A stretch of DNA of 22,907 bases, taken from Treponema sp. (GTDB lineage Bacteria > Spirochaetota > Spirochaetia > Treponematales > Treponemataceae). The notes under the pieces are model-generated. The model was not told the origin of the DNA and ran no database searches. It saw only the letters and a list, made by a program, of their open reading frames with translations. The position numbers and the translations under genes were made by a program. The stretch lies in assembly GCA_018384055.1 (NCBI GenBank), contig JAHAZL010000087.1:1-22907 (forward strand), in the 5' to 3' direction. The first letter of the stretch is position 1; each line of letters opens with the position of its first letter. Shown piece by piece: positions 1-7,091 of this stretch.

Positions 1-36
1 AAAATCTTTATTTTTTTAAAAATATGAAAACCACCG

Positions 37-94
37 GGGGTCTGGCCCCTCTGACACTACCACCTTGCAATTCGACACAGAGGGGACAGACCCC
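37..94. repeat. Imperfect inverted repeat with G/C-rich arms
   Basis: Two 17-nt arms (37-53 and 78-94) are reverse complements with 16 of 17 pairs (45/86 mismatched), enclosing a 24-nt loop. The arms start with GGGGTCTG and end with CCTCTG. The arms are much richer in G+C than the flanks and no coding frame crosses them. There is no T-run directly after either arm, so it is a poor intrinsic terminator. It resembles REP-type intergenic palindromes; that class is inferred. Confidence 0.7.
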
Positions 95-101
95 TTGATA
101 C

Positions 102-117
102 CGTGAAATTTATCACA
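102..117. promoter_or_regulatory. Upstream GTGA-N6-TCAC operator-like palindrome
   Basis: The sequence CGTGAAATTTATCACA has the dyad GTGA-N6-TCAC. The same 16-mer recurs with one base changed at 248-263, nearer the rex start. The dyad is compatible with the Rex consensus (TTGTGAA-N4-TTCACAA) and equally with CRP/FNR-family sites, which share the TGTGA-N6-TCACA core. Assignment to Rex rests on the neighbouring gene. Confidence 0.5.
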
Positions 118-244
118 TAAACCGCTAAATTCCTTAACGGAAGCCCAAATTCGAGTCTTTATGTGCAAAAAATCACAGAAAAACAGCTTTTTTAATAGAC
201 CAAGGAAAAATTAGGTGGTATTATAGCAATTATCAGGTATTACA

Positions 245-266
245 TTGCGTGATATTTATCACACAA
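245..266. promoter_or_regulatory. Proximal operator-like palindrome before rex
   Basis: A 22-bp near-perfect dyad with half-sites TTGCGTGATA and TATCACACAA; 9 of 11 position pairs are complementary. It ends 4 bp before the rex start codon, a position where a bound repressor would block transcription initiation or elongation. With the related site at 102-117 it suggests negative autoregulation. A CRP-like regulator could also bind. Confidence 0.6.
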
Positions 267-270
267 ATAA

Positions 271-882
271 ATGATTTTTATGCAGAACATTCCGTTGCCT
301 GCAAAAAGAAGGCTAGTTCTCCTTGAACGACTTCTTTCTGCTTACAAAGAAAAGACAATTACCTCACAGAAAATCCAGGAACTTACTGGCTGGACATCAG
401 CGGTAGTAAGAAGAGACATTTCCTGGATTGATGTTAAATGCGGGGCCACCAACGGATACAAAGTTGCAGAACTCAAAGCTGCACTTGTAAAATTCTTCAA
501 CCTTGAACAGACAGAACAGAGATGCTGCATTGTAGGACTTGGAAGAATGGGACAGGCTCTTTTGGACACATCCGAGCTTTTTGAATCTTCTTTCAAGATT
601 GTTGCGGGATTCGATTCAAGCGTAAACAAGACAGAAGTATTAAGTTCAGCCTTTCCTCTTCATCCCACAACACTGATGAAGAAAATCATAAAAGAGGAAG
701 CAATCAGTTTTGCAATCCTCACCGTAGATCCGGAAGAAGCACAGCCAATGACAGAGCTTCTTCTTGAATGCGGAATAAAAGGAATCGTCAACTACACACC
801 TTGCGTACTGACAGTTCCCAAAGGTGTAAGCGTAGAAAATGTAAGTTTGCTTACGGCGCTTTCCACCCTGGCAATTCAATAA
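271..882 (+). CDS. rex: Rex-family redox-sensing transcriptional repressor
   Basis: Rex senses the NADH/NAD+ ratio and represses fermentation and respiration genes when NAD+ is high. The 203-aa product has the family layout and length: an N-terminal winged helix (about residues 8-65, with the segment VVRRDISWI typical of the recognition helix) and a Rossmann NAD(H)-binding domain opening with GLGRMGQAL (about 89-97). The C-terminal part ending VENVSLLTALSTLAIQ fits the domain-swapped helix. There is no clear Shine-Dalgarno; a second in-frame ATG at 280 is an equally possible start. Palindromes at 102-117 and 245-266 suggest autoregulation. serC starts 55 bp downstream in the same direction, so co-transcription with serC-serA is plausible. 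The family call is firm; the regulon is inferred. Confidence 0.88.
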   Translation: MIFMQNIPLPAKRRLVLLERLLSAYKEKTITSQKIQELTGWTSAVVRRDISWIDVKCGATNGYKVAELKAALVKFFNLEQTEQRCCIVGLGRMGQALLDTSELFESSFKIVAGFDSSVNKTEVLSSAFPLHPTTLMKKIIKEEAISFAILTVDPEEAQPMTELLLECGIKGIVNYTPCVLTVPKGVSVENVSLLTALSTLAIQ

Positions 883-937
883 GGGAAGTTTTGCTTCCTA
901 TGGAATAAAACAGTAATTTATTTTGTGAGGTTATATT

Positions 938-2062
938 ATGAGTCGTGTTTACAACTTTAGTGCAGGTCCTTCTTGCCTTCCAGAAGAAGTTCTCAAGGAA
1001 TGTGCAGCAGAAATGATGGACTGCAACGGAACAGGTCAGAGCGTAATGGAAATGAGCCACCGCTCATCTGCATTCGAACCAATCATTGAACATGCAGAAG
1101 CACAGATCCGCAAGCTTATGAACGTTCCTTCAAACTACAAGGTTCTTTTTGTGCAGGGTGGAGGATCAACACAGTTTGCCATGGTTGCTCAGAATCTTGG
1201 AATCAACAGGAAAAAGGCTGCCTACATCGAAACTGGTGTTTGGGCAAAGAAGGCCGCAGCAGAAGCAAAGCATCTTGGTGTTGAAGTTGATGTAATCGCA
1301 TCTTCAAAGGACAAGAACTACTCTTACATCCCACGCGTTGAAAAAGTAAGCGGAGACTATGACTACGTTTATGTCTGCTTCAACAATACAATCATGGGTA
1401 CACACTACGAATACATTCCAGAAACAGGAGACATTCCACTCGTAGCTGATATGTCTTCATGCATTCTTTCTGAAGAAATCGATGTTTCAAAGTTCGGACT
1501 CATATTTGCAGGTGCACAGAAGAACCTTGCTCCAGCAGGCGTTACTCTCGTAATCGTTCGCGAAGACCTTATCCCAGAACCAGAAAAGTGCCTCCCAGGT
1601 ACACCAACAATGAGCATGTACAAGACACACAGCGAAAACGGTTCTATGTACAACACACCACCTTGCTACACAATCTATGTTCTCGACAAGGTTCTTAACT
1701 GGATCGAAAAGAACGGCGGTGCAAAGGGAATCAACAAGCTCAATGTTGAAAAGGCAGAGTACCTCTACAACTACCTTGACAATTCTGAGTTCTACCATGC
1801 AACAACAGAAAAAGGAAGCCGTTCTTTGATGAACGTTCCATTCCTTACAAAGTATTCTGACAACGACGGATCGGAAGAAGCACAGGCAAAGGAAAAGGCA
1901 ATCAATGCTAAATTTGTAAAGGAAGCAGAAGCTGCAGGACTCGTTAACCTTAAGGGTCACCGACTTGTAGGCGGCATGCGCGCTTCTATCTATAACGCCA
2001 TGACAATGGACGGTGTAAAAGCACTTGTTAAGTTCATGGAAGAATTTGCAAAGAACAACTAA
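938..2062 (+). CDS. serC: Phosphoserine aminotransferase
   Basis: Converts 3-phosphohydroxypyruvate and glutamate to phosphoserine and 2-oxoglutarate, the second step of serine synthesis; the family also works in pyridoxal phosphate synthesis. The 374-aa protein has the usual length. It opens with NFSAGPSCLPEEVL, contains the phosphate-cradle motif QGGGSTQF (73-80), and has the PLP-lysine motif FAGAQKNLAPAG with K195 as Schiff-base lysine. The C-terminal GGMRASIYNAM motif is typical. GTGAGG lies 7 nt before the ATG. serA begins 16 bp after the stop, so the pair is almost certainly one transcript, making the first two steps of serine synthesis; serB is not in the window. Confidence 0.97.
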   Translation: MSRVYNFSAGPSCLPEEVLKECAAEMMDCNGTGQSVMEMSHRSSAFEPIIEHAEAQIRKLMNVPSNYKVLFVQGGGSTQFAMVAQNLGINRKKAAYIETGVWAKKAAAEAKHLGVEVDVIASSKDKNYSYIPRVEKVSGDYDYVYVCFNNTIMGTHYEYIPETGDIPLVADMSSCILSEEIDVSKFGLIFAGAQKNLAPAGVTLVIVREDLIPEPEKCLPGTPTMSMYKTHSENGSMYNTPPCYTIYVLDKVLNWIEKNGGAKGINKLNVEKAEYLYNYLDNSEFYHATTEKGSRSLMNVPFLTKYSDNDGSEEAQAKEKAINAKFVKEAEAAGLVNLKGHRLVGGMRASIYNAMTMDGVKALVKFMEEFAKNN

Positions 2063-2078
2063 TTCGGAGAAAAATAAG

Positions 2079-3257
2079 ATGTACAAGATTCAGACACTTG
2101 ATAGAATTTCTGCAGTTGGACTTGATAAATTTCCACGCGGAGAATATGAAATCGCTTCGGAAATCATGAAGCCGGATGCAATCCTTGTTCGCTCACACGA
2201 CATGCTCAGCATGGAACTTGATGAAAACGTTAAGGCTGTTGCCCGTGCAGGTGCAGGCGTTAACAACATTCCTTGCAAGGACTTGGCTGCTAAAGGTGTT
2301 GTAGTATTCAACACGCCTGGAGCAAATGCCAACGCAGTCAAGGAACTTGTAATCCTCGGCCTCCTTATGGCAAGCCGTCCTGTAATCGCTGCAAACAAGT
2401 TCTGCAACGGTCTTGCAGGAAAGGGTGCAGAAATTGCAACTCTCGCAGAAAAGGGAAAGAAGGACTACATCGGTAACGAACTCAAGGGAAAGACCCTTGG
2501 TGTTATCGGTCTCGGTGCCATCGGTGCACAGGTTGCAAACACAGCTATCGAACTTGGAATGAATGTTGTAGGTTACGACCCATTCCTTTCCATCGATGCG
2601 GCATGGAGCCTCAACCACATGGTTAAGCACGCAGAAACTCTCGATACAGTTCTTGCAAAGGCTGACTACCTTACATTCCACGTACCTGAGACACCTGACA
2701 CAAAGGGATTTGTAAACGCAAATACAATCAAGAACATGAAGGACGGCGTTCGCCTCATAAACATTGCCCGCGGTGGTCTTGTAAACAACGAAGATGTTCT
2801 TGCCGCAATCAACAGCGGAAAGGTAAGCTGCATGGTAACAGACTTTGCTGCTGAAGAACTCCTTAACAACGACAAGGTTATCTGTATGCCTCACCTTGGA
2901 GCATCAACTCCAGAAGCAGAGGACAACTGTGCAGTTATGGCAGTAAAAGAACTCCGCGACTTCCTTGAAACAGGTGCAATCAAGAACAGCGTAAACTATC
3001 CAAAGTGCAAGATGGACAACGCAATTCCAAAGAACGGAACGCGCCTCTGCATCGCCCACAAGAACGTTCCAAACATGATCGCTCAGTTTACTTCAGTACT
3101 CGGCGAAGCAAAGCTTAATATCGCAGGTATGGTAGACCAGAACCGCGGTGATATCGCTTACTGTATGATCGATGTTGACGGAAAGGTAGAAGACGCAACT
3201 TTGACAGCCCTCGGTTCAGCTGACGGCGTAATCAAGGTAAGACCAATCTACGCATAA
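2079..3257 (+). CDS. serA: D-3-phosphoglycerate dehydrogenase, ACT-containing form
   Basis: Catalyses NAD-dependent oxidation of 3-phosphoglycerate to 3-phosphohydroxypyruvate, the committed step of serine synthesis. The 392-aa product has an N-terminal substrate domain, a Rossmann core with GVIGLGAIG (141-149), the signature INIARGGLVNNEDVL with R231, and CMPHLGAST with H272 as general acid. Residues about 320-392 form an ACT domain (IAGMVDQNRGDIAYCMIDVD), which usually binds serine for feedback inhibition. ATG at 2079 is preferred over an upstream in-frame codon at 2025 because GGAGA lies at 2066-2070 and the earlier codon lies inside serC. It is shorter than the E. coli enzyme-like long forms with an extra intervening domain. 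An intrinsic terminator follows. Confidence 0.95.
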   Translation: MYKIQTLDRISAVGLDKFPRGEYEIASEIMKPDAILVRSHDMLSMELDENVKAVARAGAGVNNIPCKDLAAKGVVVFNTPGANANAVKELVILGLLMASRPVIAANKFCNGLAGKGAEIATLAEKGKKDYIGNELKGKTLGVIGLGAIGAQVANTAIELGMNVVGYDPFLSIDAAWSLNHMVKHAETLDTVLAKADYLTFHVPETPDTKGFVNANTIKNMKDGVRLINIARGGLVNNEDVLAAINSGKVSCMVTDFAAEELLNNDKVICMPHLGASTPEAEDNCAVMAVKELRDFLETGAIKNSVNYPKCKMDNAIPKNGTRLCIAHKNVPNMIAQFTSVLGEAKLNIAGMVDQNRGDIAYCMIDVDGKVEDATLTALGSADGVIKVRPIYA

Positions 3258-3277
3258 TAGATGCAATGCATTATAAT

Positions 3278-3318
3278 AAGGTGTCTGAGGAGCAATGCTT
3301 TTCGGGCACCTTTTTTTT
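3278..3318 (+). terminator. Intrinsic terminator after serA
   Basis: A stem of about 16 bp including G-U pairs (AAGGTG 3278-3283 with CACCTT 3307-3312, continuing inward to an AAT loop) is followed by eight T (3311-3318). It lies 21 bp after serA and only 6 bp before the DUF456 ribosome-binding site. A TATAAT hexamer at 3272-3277 sits just upstream of the stem. Confidence 0.85.
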
Positions 3319-3334
3319 ATATCAGGAGGATTTT

Positions 3335-3811
3335 ATGGAAGCTGCACTATTGATTTCTGCAATCATACTTTTAGGGTTGGGATTACTCGGAACATTTCTT
3401 CCTGTTCTTCCCGGACCTCCGCTTGCATGGGCAGGCCTTCTATGCGAGTCCTTCATTCCTGAAAGCACCATGTCCATTACAATCCTTGTCATCACTTTCA
3501 TAACGGCAGTAATAATCACGGTTCTTGATTTTGCTTTTCCTGCAATACAGACAAAAAAATCGGGGGGAACAAAATACGGAACAAGAGGCTCTACAGTCGG
3601 ACTCATTGTTGGATTGTTTACCGGTCCCTGGGGAATCATCATCGGGCCTTTTCTTGGCGCCTACATCGGGGAACTCCTACACGATCCAAGCGATCACCAC
3701 AAGGCATTCAAATCAGCATGGGCTTCCTTCATAGGCTTTCTTTCCGGTACGCTGATGAAAATTGCAGTGGTTTCGGTTTTCATCGTAGTATTCATAATAA
3801 ACCTGAAATAA
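3335..3811 (+). CDS. DUF456 family small membrane protein
   Basis: A 158-aa membrane protein matching the DUF456 pattern: an N-terminal hairpin of two hydrophobic segments joined by LGTFLPVLPGPPLAWAGL, a third segment around ITILVITFITAVIITVLDF, then a glycine-rich part (GSTVGLIVGLFTGPWGIIIGPFLGAYIGELL) like glycine-zipper membrane helices, and a last hydrophobic helix at the C terminus. Function is unknown for the family. The start at 3335 is fixed by AGGAGG at 3324-3329; an earlier in-frame ATG at 3266 would run through the serA terminator. It is expressed either by readthrough of that terminator or from its own promoter overlapping it. It converges with ackA across a shared hairpin. Confidence 0.8.
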   Translation: MEAALLISAIILLGLGLLGTFLPVLPGPPLAWAGLLCESFIPESTMSITILVITFITAVIITVLDFAFPAIQTKKSGGTKYGTRGSTVGLIVGLFTGPWGIIIGPFLGAYIGELLHDPSDHHKAFKSAWASFIGFLSGTLMKIAVVSVFIVVFIINLK

Positions 3812-3858
3812 AAAAAGCCAGATGCCATTGCTTCTCTTTGTCCGCAACGACATCTGGC
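3809..3858 (-). terminator. Terminator for ackA
   Basis: GCCAGATG (3817-3824) pairs with CATCTGGC (3851-3858), extended by a second short stem (TTGC/GCAA) after mismatches. On the minus strand the hairpin is followed directly by a T-run (A-run 3811-3816 on +), so it fits ackA. It begins right at the stop codon of the convergent DUF456 gene. Confidence 0.8.
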
Positions 3859-3886
3859 CTTCATCATTTATTGCCGAAAGTAAAAA

Positions 3887-5227
3887 TTACATTGGGCGAA
3901 CAACAACCTTTGCAAGGTCAGGGCGCTTTACGAGGTCAGCCTTGAGGCCTTCTTCGCGAGCCTTGTTTACATAGTCCTTGCTCTGGAATGAATATGTGAA
4001 GTTTGTATGAACATCATAAGTTCCCTTCATGAGGGCATAGGCATCTTCTGTCATAACAAGTTCTTCGTCTGTTGGGATAACAAAAATCTTTGTTGCGCTG
4101 TCATCTGCGGAAATGCATGTTTCAGCATTTGTTGTAAATGACCACTGGTTCTTCTGTTCGTCAATCTTTATGCCGTAGTTTTCAAGTCCCTGTGTAGACT
4201 TAAGGCGGAATACCGGACCGCGTTCGCCGACACCGGCTGTGAATACGATTGCATCTACATGACCGAGTTCAGCCATGTAAGCACCGATATACTTCTTGAT
4301 GCGGAGGGCTTCCATCTCGATGCAGAGCTTTGCCTTTTCATCTCCGTCCTTTGCTGCCATTTCAACATCGCGGCGGTCTGCATATTTTCCTGTAACACCA
4401 AGGCATCCAGACTTCTTGTTGAGGGCTGTGTCCATTTCATCTGCTGACATTCCTGTCTTGCGCATGATGTAGAATGGAAGAGCCGGGTCAAGGTCACCGG
4501 AACGAGTACCCATTACAAGACCTTCAAGAGGTGTGATACCCATTGTTGTGTCGTAGCACTTTCCGTTCTTAACTGCACACATTGAAGCACCGTTACCGAT
4601 ATGGCAGATGATTACGTTTGTATCTTCAGGCTTCTTTCCAAGGAGAACAGAAGCACGCTTTGCTGTGTAAAGGAATGATGTTCCGTGGAAACCGTACTTG
4701 CGGGCTGCATACTTTTCGTACCATTCGTGTGGAATTGCATACATGAAGTTTTCAGCAGGCATTGTCTGGTGCCATGCTGTATCCATGACTGCTGCATGCG
4801 GAACATTAGGCATAACCTTCTGTGCAGCTTCGATACCCATGATGTTTGCTGGCATGTGGAGTGGACCAAGGTCGATAACTTCACGAAAGCCGTCGAGAAC
4901 TTCTGGAGTTACAAGAACAGACTTTGTGAACTTTTCTCCACCATGGAGAACACGGTGACCAACGGCTCCGATTTCACTGAGGTCAGAAATAACACCTGTT
5001 TCCTTGTCTGTGATCATCTTAAGGATGAGTTCGATTGCTTCCTTGTGTGTTGGACATGGGCTTTCAAGTTCCACCTTGTTTCCCTTTGCCTTGTGTGTGA
5101 TGCATGAACCTTCGATTCCGATTCTTTCTACAACACCGTTTGCAAGAACTTCCTTATTGTCCCAGTCATAAACCTGGTATTTAGCTGATGATGAACCACA
5201 GTTCAATGTCAAAATTGTCATAGCCAT
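3887..5227 (-). CDS. ackA: Acetate kinase with C-terminal extension
   Basis: Interconverts acetyl phosphate plus ADP with acetate plus ATP, the ATP-yielding last step of acetate fermentation. The sequence shows ILTLNCGSSSAKY at the N terminus, GHRVLHGGEKF, MDTAWHQTMP, ICHIGNGAS, MGTRSGDLDP and FTAGVGERGP, the ASKHA-fold signatures of acetate kinase, plus IPTDEEL near the C terminus. The enzyme is usually about 400 aa; this one is 446, with about 44 extra residues after the normal end (from TYDVHTNF to the stop). The start at 5227 has AGAGG 6 nt upstream; a second ATG two codons later is possible. No pta gene is adjacent. The promoter at 5271-5299 and terminator at 3809-3858 suggest a single-gene transcript. 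Confidence 0.97.
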   Translation of the reverse strand: MAMTILTLNCGSSSAKYQVYDWDNKEVLANGVVERIGIEGSCITHKAKGNKVELESPCPTHKEAIELILKMITDKETGVISDLSEIGAVGHRVLHGGEKFTKSVLVTPEVLDGFREVIDLGPLHMPANIMGIEAAQKVMPNVPHAAVMDTAWHQTMPAENFMYAIPHEWYEKYAARKYGFHGTSFLYTAKRASVLLGKKPEDTNVIICHIGNGASMCAVKNGKCYDTTMGITPLEGLVMGTRSGDLDPALPFYIMRKTGMSADEMDTALNKKSGCLGVTGKYADRRDVEMAAKDGDEKAKLCIEMEALRIKKYIGAYMAELGHVDAIVFTAGVGERGPVFRLKSTQGLENYGIKIDEQKNQWSFTTNAETCISADDSATKIFVIPTDEELVMTEDAYALMKGTYDVHTNFTYSFQSKDYVNKAREEGLKADLVKRPDLAKVVVRPM

Positions 5228-5270
5228 AATGCGCCTCTGATATGATAAAATAATAAAAAATTATGAATCC

Positions 5271-5299
5271 ATTATATATTTATGAAAAAAAAAACACAA
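5271..5299 (-). promoter_or_regulatory. Sigma-70-type promoter of ackA
   Basis: On the minus strand TTGTGT (5294-5299) is separated by exactly 17 bp from a perfect TATAAT (5271-5276). Transcription would start near 5264, giving a leader of about 37 nt before the ackA ATG. The spacer contains a run of T's. Confidence 0.75.
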
Positions 5300-5347
5300 T
5301 GAATCAGGGTGAAGAAAAAAAATCAAAATTGCATTATAGTCTAATAT

Positions 5348-6451
5348 ATGGGTATTTTTGAAAAGAAAGAGAAGACTCCGGCACAAACTGTGGTGGAAGA
5401 TGTATGTAAAATCAAGAAGGATGAAAAGGTCCTTATCATTGCAAATCCTGAAACAAGCTACATTTCTCAGGAACTTTACAAGGCCTCGATTGCGGCAGGT
5501 GCAAAACCTGTTCTTGCATATCAGCCAAAGAAAACTTCCGGGGATTTCTGCGAAGAATCAATTGTCGGTGCAATCAAAAGCGAGCCTGATGTGATTTTTT
5601 CAATTTCCGAAATCAAACTTGGAAAAGATGAAAAAGCCATTCAGACTCCCTATGTAATGGAAGACGGTACAAAATATGACAACACATTTGACTGGATTTT
5701 AAACAGAAAGAAAACAATCCGTGCAGTGTGGACTCCGGGACTTACGGAAGATATGTTCAACAGAACTGTAAACATCGACTACAAGAAACTCGGTGAAAAC
5801 TGCGCAAAACTCTGCAAGAAATTTGAAAACGCAGAAAGCGTACATGTAACTGCTCCAGGCGGAACAGACATCACAATCGGTCTAAAGGGAAGAAAGGGAA
5901 TGGTTGATGACGGAGACTTTTCAAAGCCGGGCACTGGCGGAAACATTCCTGCGGGTGAAACTTTCATCAGCCCTGCTGTCGGAACAAGCGAAGGCATTAT
6001 CGTTTACGACGGCAGCATGACCTTCAGCGACGGCGATGCAATCCTTGAAACTCCAATTACATGCAGGGTTGAAAAGGGATTCATCACGGCCATTAGCGGA
6101 GGAGATGAAGCAAAGAGACTTTTGAAAGACATAACCCAGGCAGAAAAAGATTCAATAAAAATGGAAGACAGCGGAAAGCTTCCTAAAGGTCAGGGACAAA
6201 TCTACTCAAAGAATGCCCGCAACATCGGTGAACTTGGAATCGGCTTGAATCCTGCAGCAAACATTACGGGCAATATGCTTGAAGACGAAAAGGCTTTCAG
6301 AACCTGTCACTTTGCAGTTGGAGAAAACTACGATGGTGACGCACCTGCCCTCATTCATTTTGACGGTGTTGTGCGGGAACCTACAATTATTATAAAATAC
6401 ACGGACGGAACTGAAGCAACAGTTCTTGAAAACGGAGATTTGAGAATATGA
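5348..6451 (+). CDS. M29-type (AmpS/PepS-like) aminopeptidase
   Basis: A 367-aa cytoplasmic metallopeptidase of the M29 family, which removes N-terminal residues from peptides with two metal ions. The expected ligand motifs occur in order in the C-terminal half: GGNIPAGET (E204), ARNIGELGIGLNP (E295), CHFAVGENY (H321, Y328) and LIHFDG (H337, D339). The N-terminal half (about 1-160) is the usual alpha/beta domain (LIIANPETSY, AGAKPVLAY). It is somewhat shorter than the roughly 410-aa classical AmpS/PepS enzymes. There is no Shine-Dalgarno before the ATG, but TATAGT (5335-5340) ends 7 nt upstream, so the message may be leaderless. The next gene overlaps it by 4 bp (ATGA), indicating coupled translation. 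Substrate preference cannot be read from the sequence. Confidence 0.82.
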   Translation: MGIFEKKEKTPAQTVVEDVCKIKKDEKVLIIANPETSYISQELYKASIAAGAKPVLAYQPKKTSGDFCEESIVGAIKSEPDVIFSISEIKLGKDEKAIQTPYVMEDGTKYDNTFDWILNRKKTIRAVWTPGLTEDMFNRTVNIDYKKLGENCAKLCKKFENAESVHVTAPGGTDITIGLKGRKGMVDDGDFSKPGTGGNIPAGETFISPAVGTSEGIIVYDGSMTFSDGDAILETPITCRVEKGFITAISGGDEAKRLLKDITQAEKDSIKMEDSGKLPKGQGQIYSKNARNIGELGIGLNPAANITGNMLEDEKAFRTCHFAVGENYDGDAPALIHFDGVVREPTIIIKYTDGTEATVLENGDLRI

Positions 6452-7020
6452 AAAAAATTATCGCAACATTCCTTGTAGCAGCATCAATTGCAGTATGTGC
6501 AGAAGCAAAAAAATCTGAATCGAAAAACAGCGATTCAACCATCAGTGAACAAGAAATTTCTGAAGCCCTCAACAAAGCGGGTGAAGAAATCAAGAAAGGC
6601 GCAGACAAAGCCGGTGAAGGCATAAAGAGTTTCTTTGGCAAGGCAAAGGAAAAGGCCACTGAAGAAAACAAAGAAAAGGCAAAGGAAAAGGCCAGCGAAA
6701 TCGGTCAGAAAGTTGGAGACAAGGTAAAGGCAGGCGCTGAAAAAACAAAGGAAGCCATAAACAGCCATTCAACAAAAATTCTGACTGGAGTTCTGAATGT
6801 TAAGGGCAAAGGCAAAAAAGCTGTTATGAATTTCAAGGCAGAAGACGGAAACACCTATACACTAAAAACAATCAGCGGTTCCGAAGATTCCATGCTCAAG
6901 CTTTCTGCATACAACAAAAAGAAAATCAAGATCAGCGGAATCCTCAACACAGAAACAAATGAAATTACACTGACCACCTACAGCCTTGCAAAAGACGGTA
7001 ACGAAGACGACGATGAATAA
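6448..7020 (+). CDS. Secreted Lys/Ala-rich helical protein with possible OB-fold domain
   Basis: Product of 190 aa, function unknown. A signal peptide is clear: MKKIIATFLVAASIAVCAEA followed by KK, with AEA as a signal-peptidase I site; C17 (IAVC) could be a loose spirochaetal lipobox, so a lipoprotein is not excluded. Residues about 35-110 are a highly charged amphipathic helix rich in Lys, Glu, Ala and Gly (repeats of KAGEEIKKGADKAGEG and KEKAKEKASE type), resembling LEA/YtxH-like helices. Residues about 112-182 (ILTGVLNVKGKG to EITLTTYSL) look like a small beta domain, possibly OB-fold. It ends in an acidic tail. The start overlaps the aminopeptidase stop by 4 bp, so the two are co-translated. 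A bidirectional terminator follows. Confidence 0.75.
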   Translation: MKKIIATFLVAASIAVCAEAKKSESKNSDSTISEQEISEALNKAGEEIKKGADKAGEGIKSFFGKAKEKATEENKEKAKEKASEIGQKVGDKVKAGAEKTKEAINSHSTKILTGVLNVKGKGKKAVMNFKAEDGNTYTLKTISGSEDSMLKLSAYNKKKIKISGILNTETNEITLTTYSLAKDGNEDDDE

Positions 7021-7038
7021 TTGAAGTCGACATAACAA

Positions 7039-7075
7039 AAGAGGCTGTCGCAGTTTTACGGCAGCCTCTTTTATT
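7039..7075. terminator. Bidirectional intrinsic terminator
   Basis: AAGAGGCTGTCG (7039-7050) pairs with CGGCAGCCTCTT (7059-7070) with one G-U pair and an 8-nt loop, flanked by A-rich and T-rich tracts on both sides. It lies between the 6448 gene (+) and the ABC ATPase gene (-) and can end both. Confidence 0.85.
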
Positions 7076-7091
7076 TTAAATCAATTGCTTT

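Noticed and set aside
884..898. Small hairpin GGAAG-TTTTG-CTTCC between rex and serC as a terminator
   Set aside because: Stem of only 5 bp without a T-run, so it is not a convincing terminator and rex-serC co-transcription remains likely.
1487..2894. Long minus-strand open frames opposite serC and serA (up to 233 aa)
   Set aside because: They lie antisense to two clearly conserved genes, are Cys/Val-rich in the way of antisense shadows, and have no family features.
4685..5107. 140-aa plus-strand frame opposite ackA
   Set aside because: Antisense shadow of a well-conserved gene; no ribosome site or motif.
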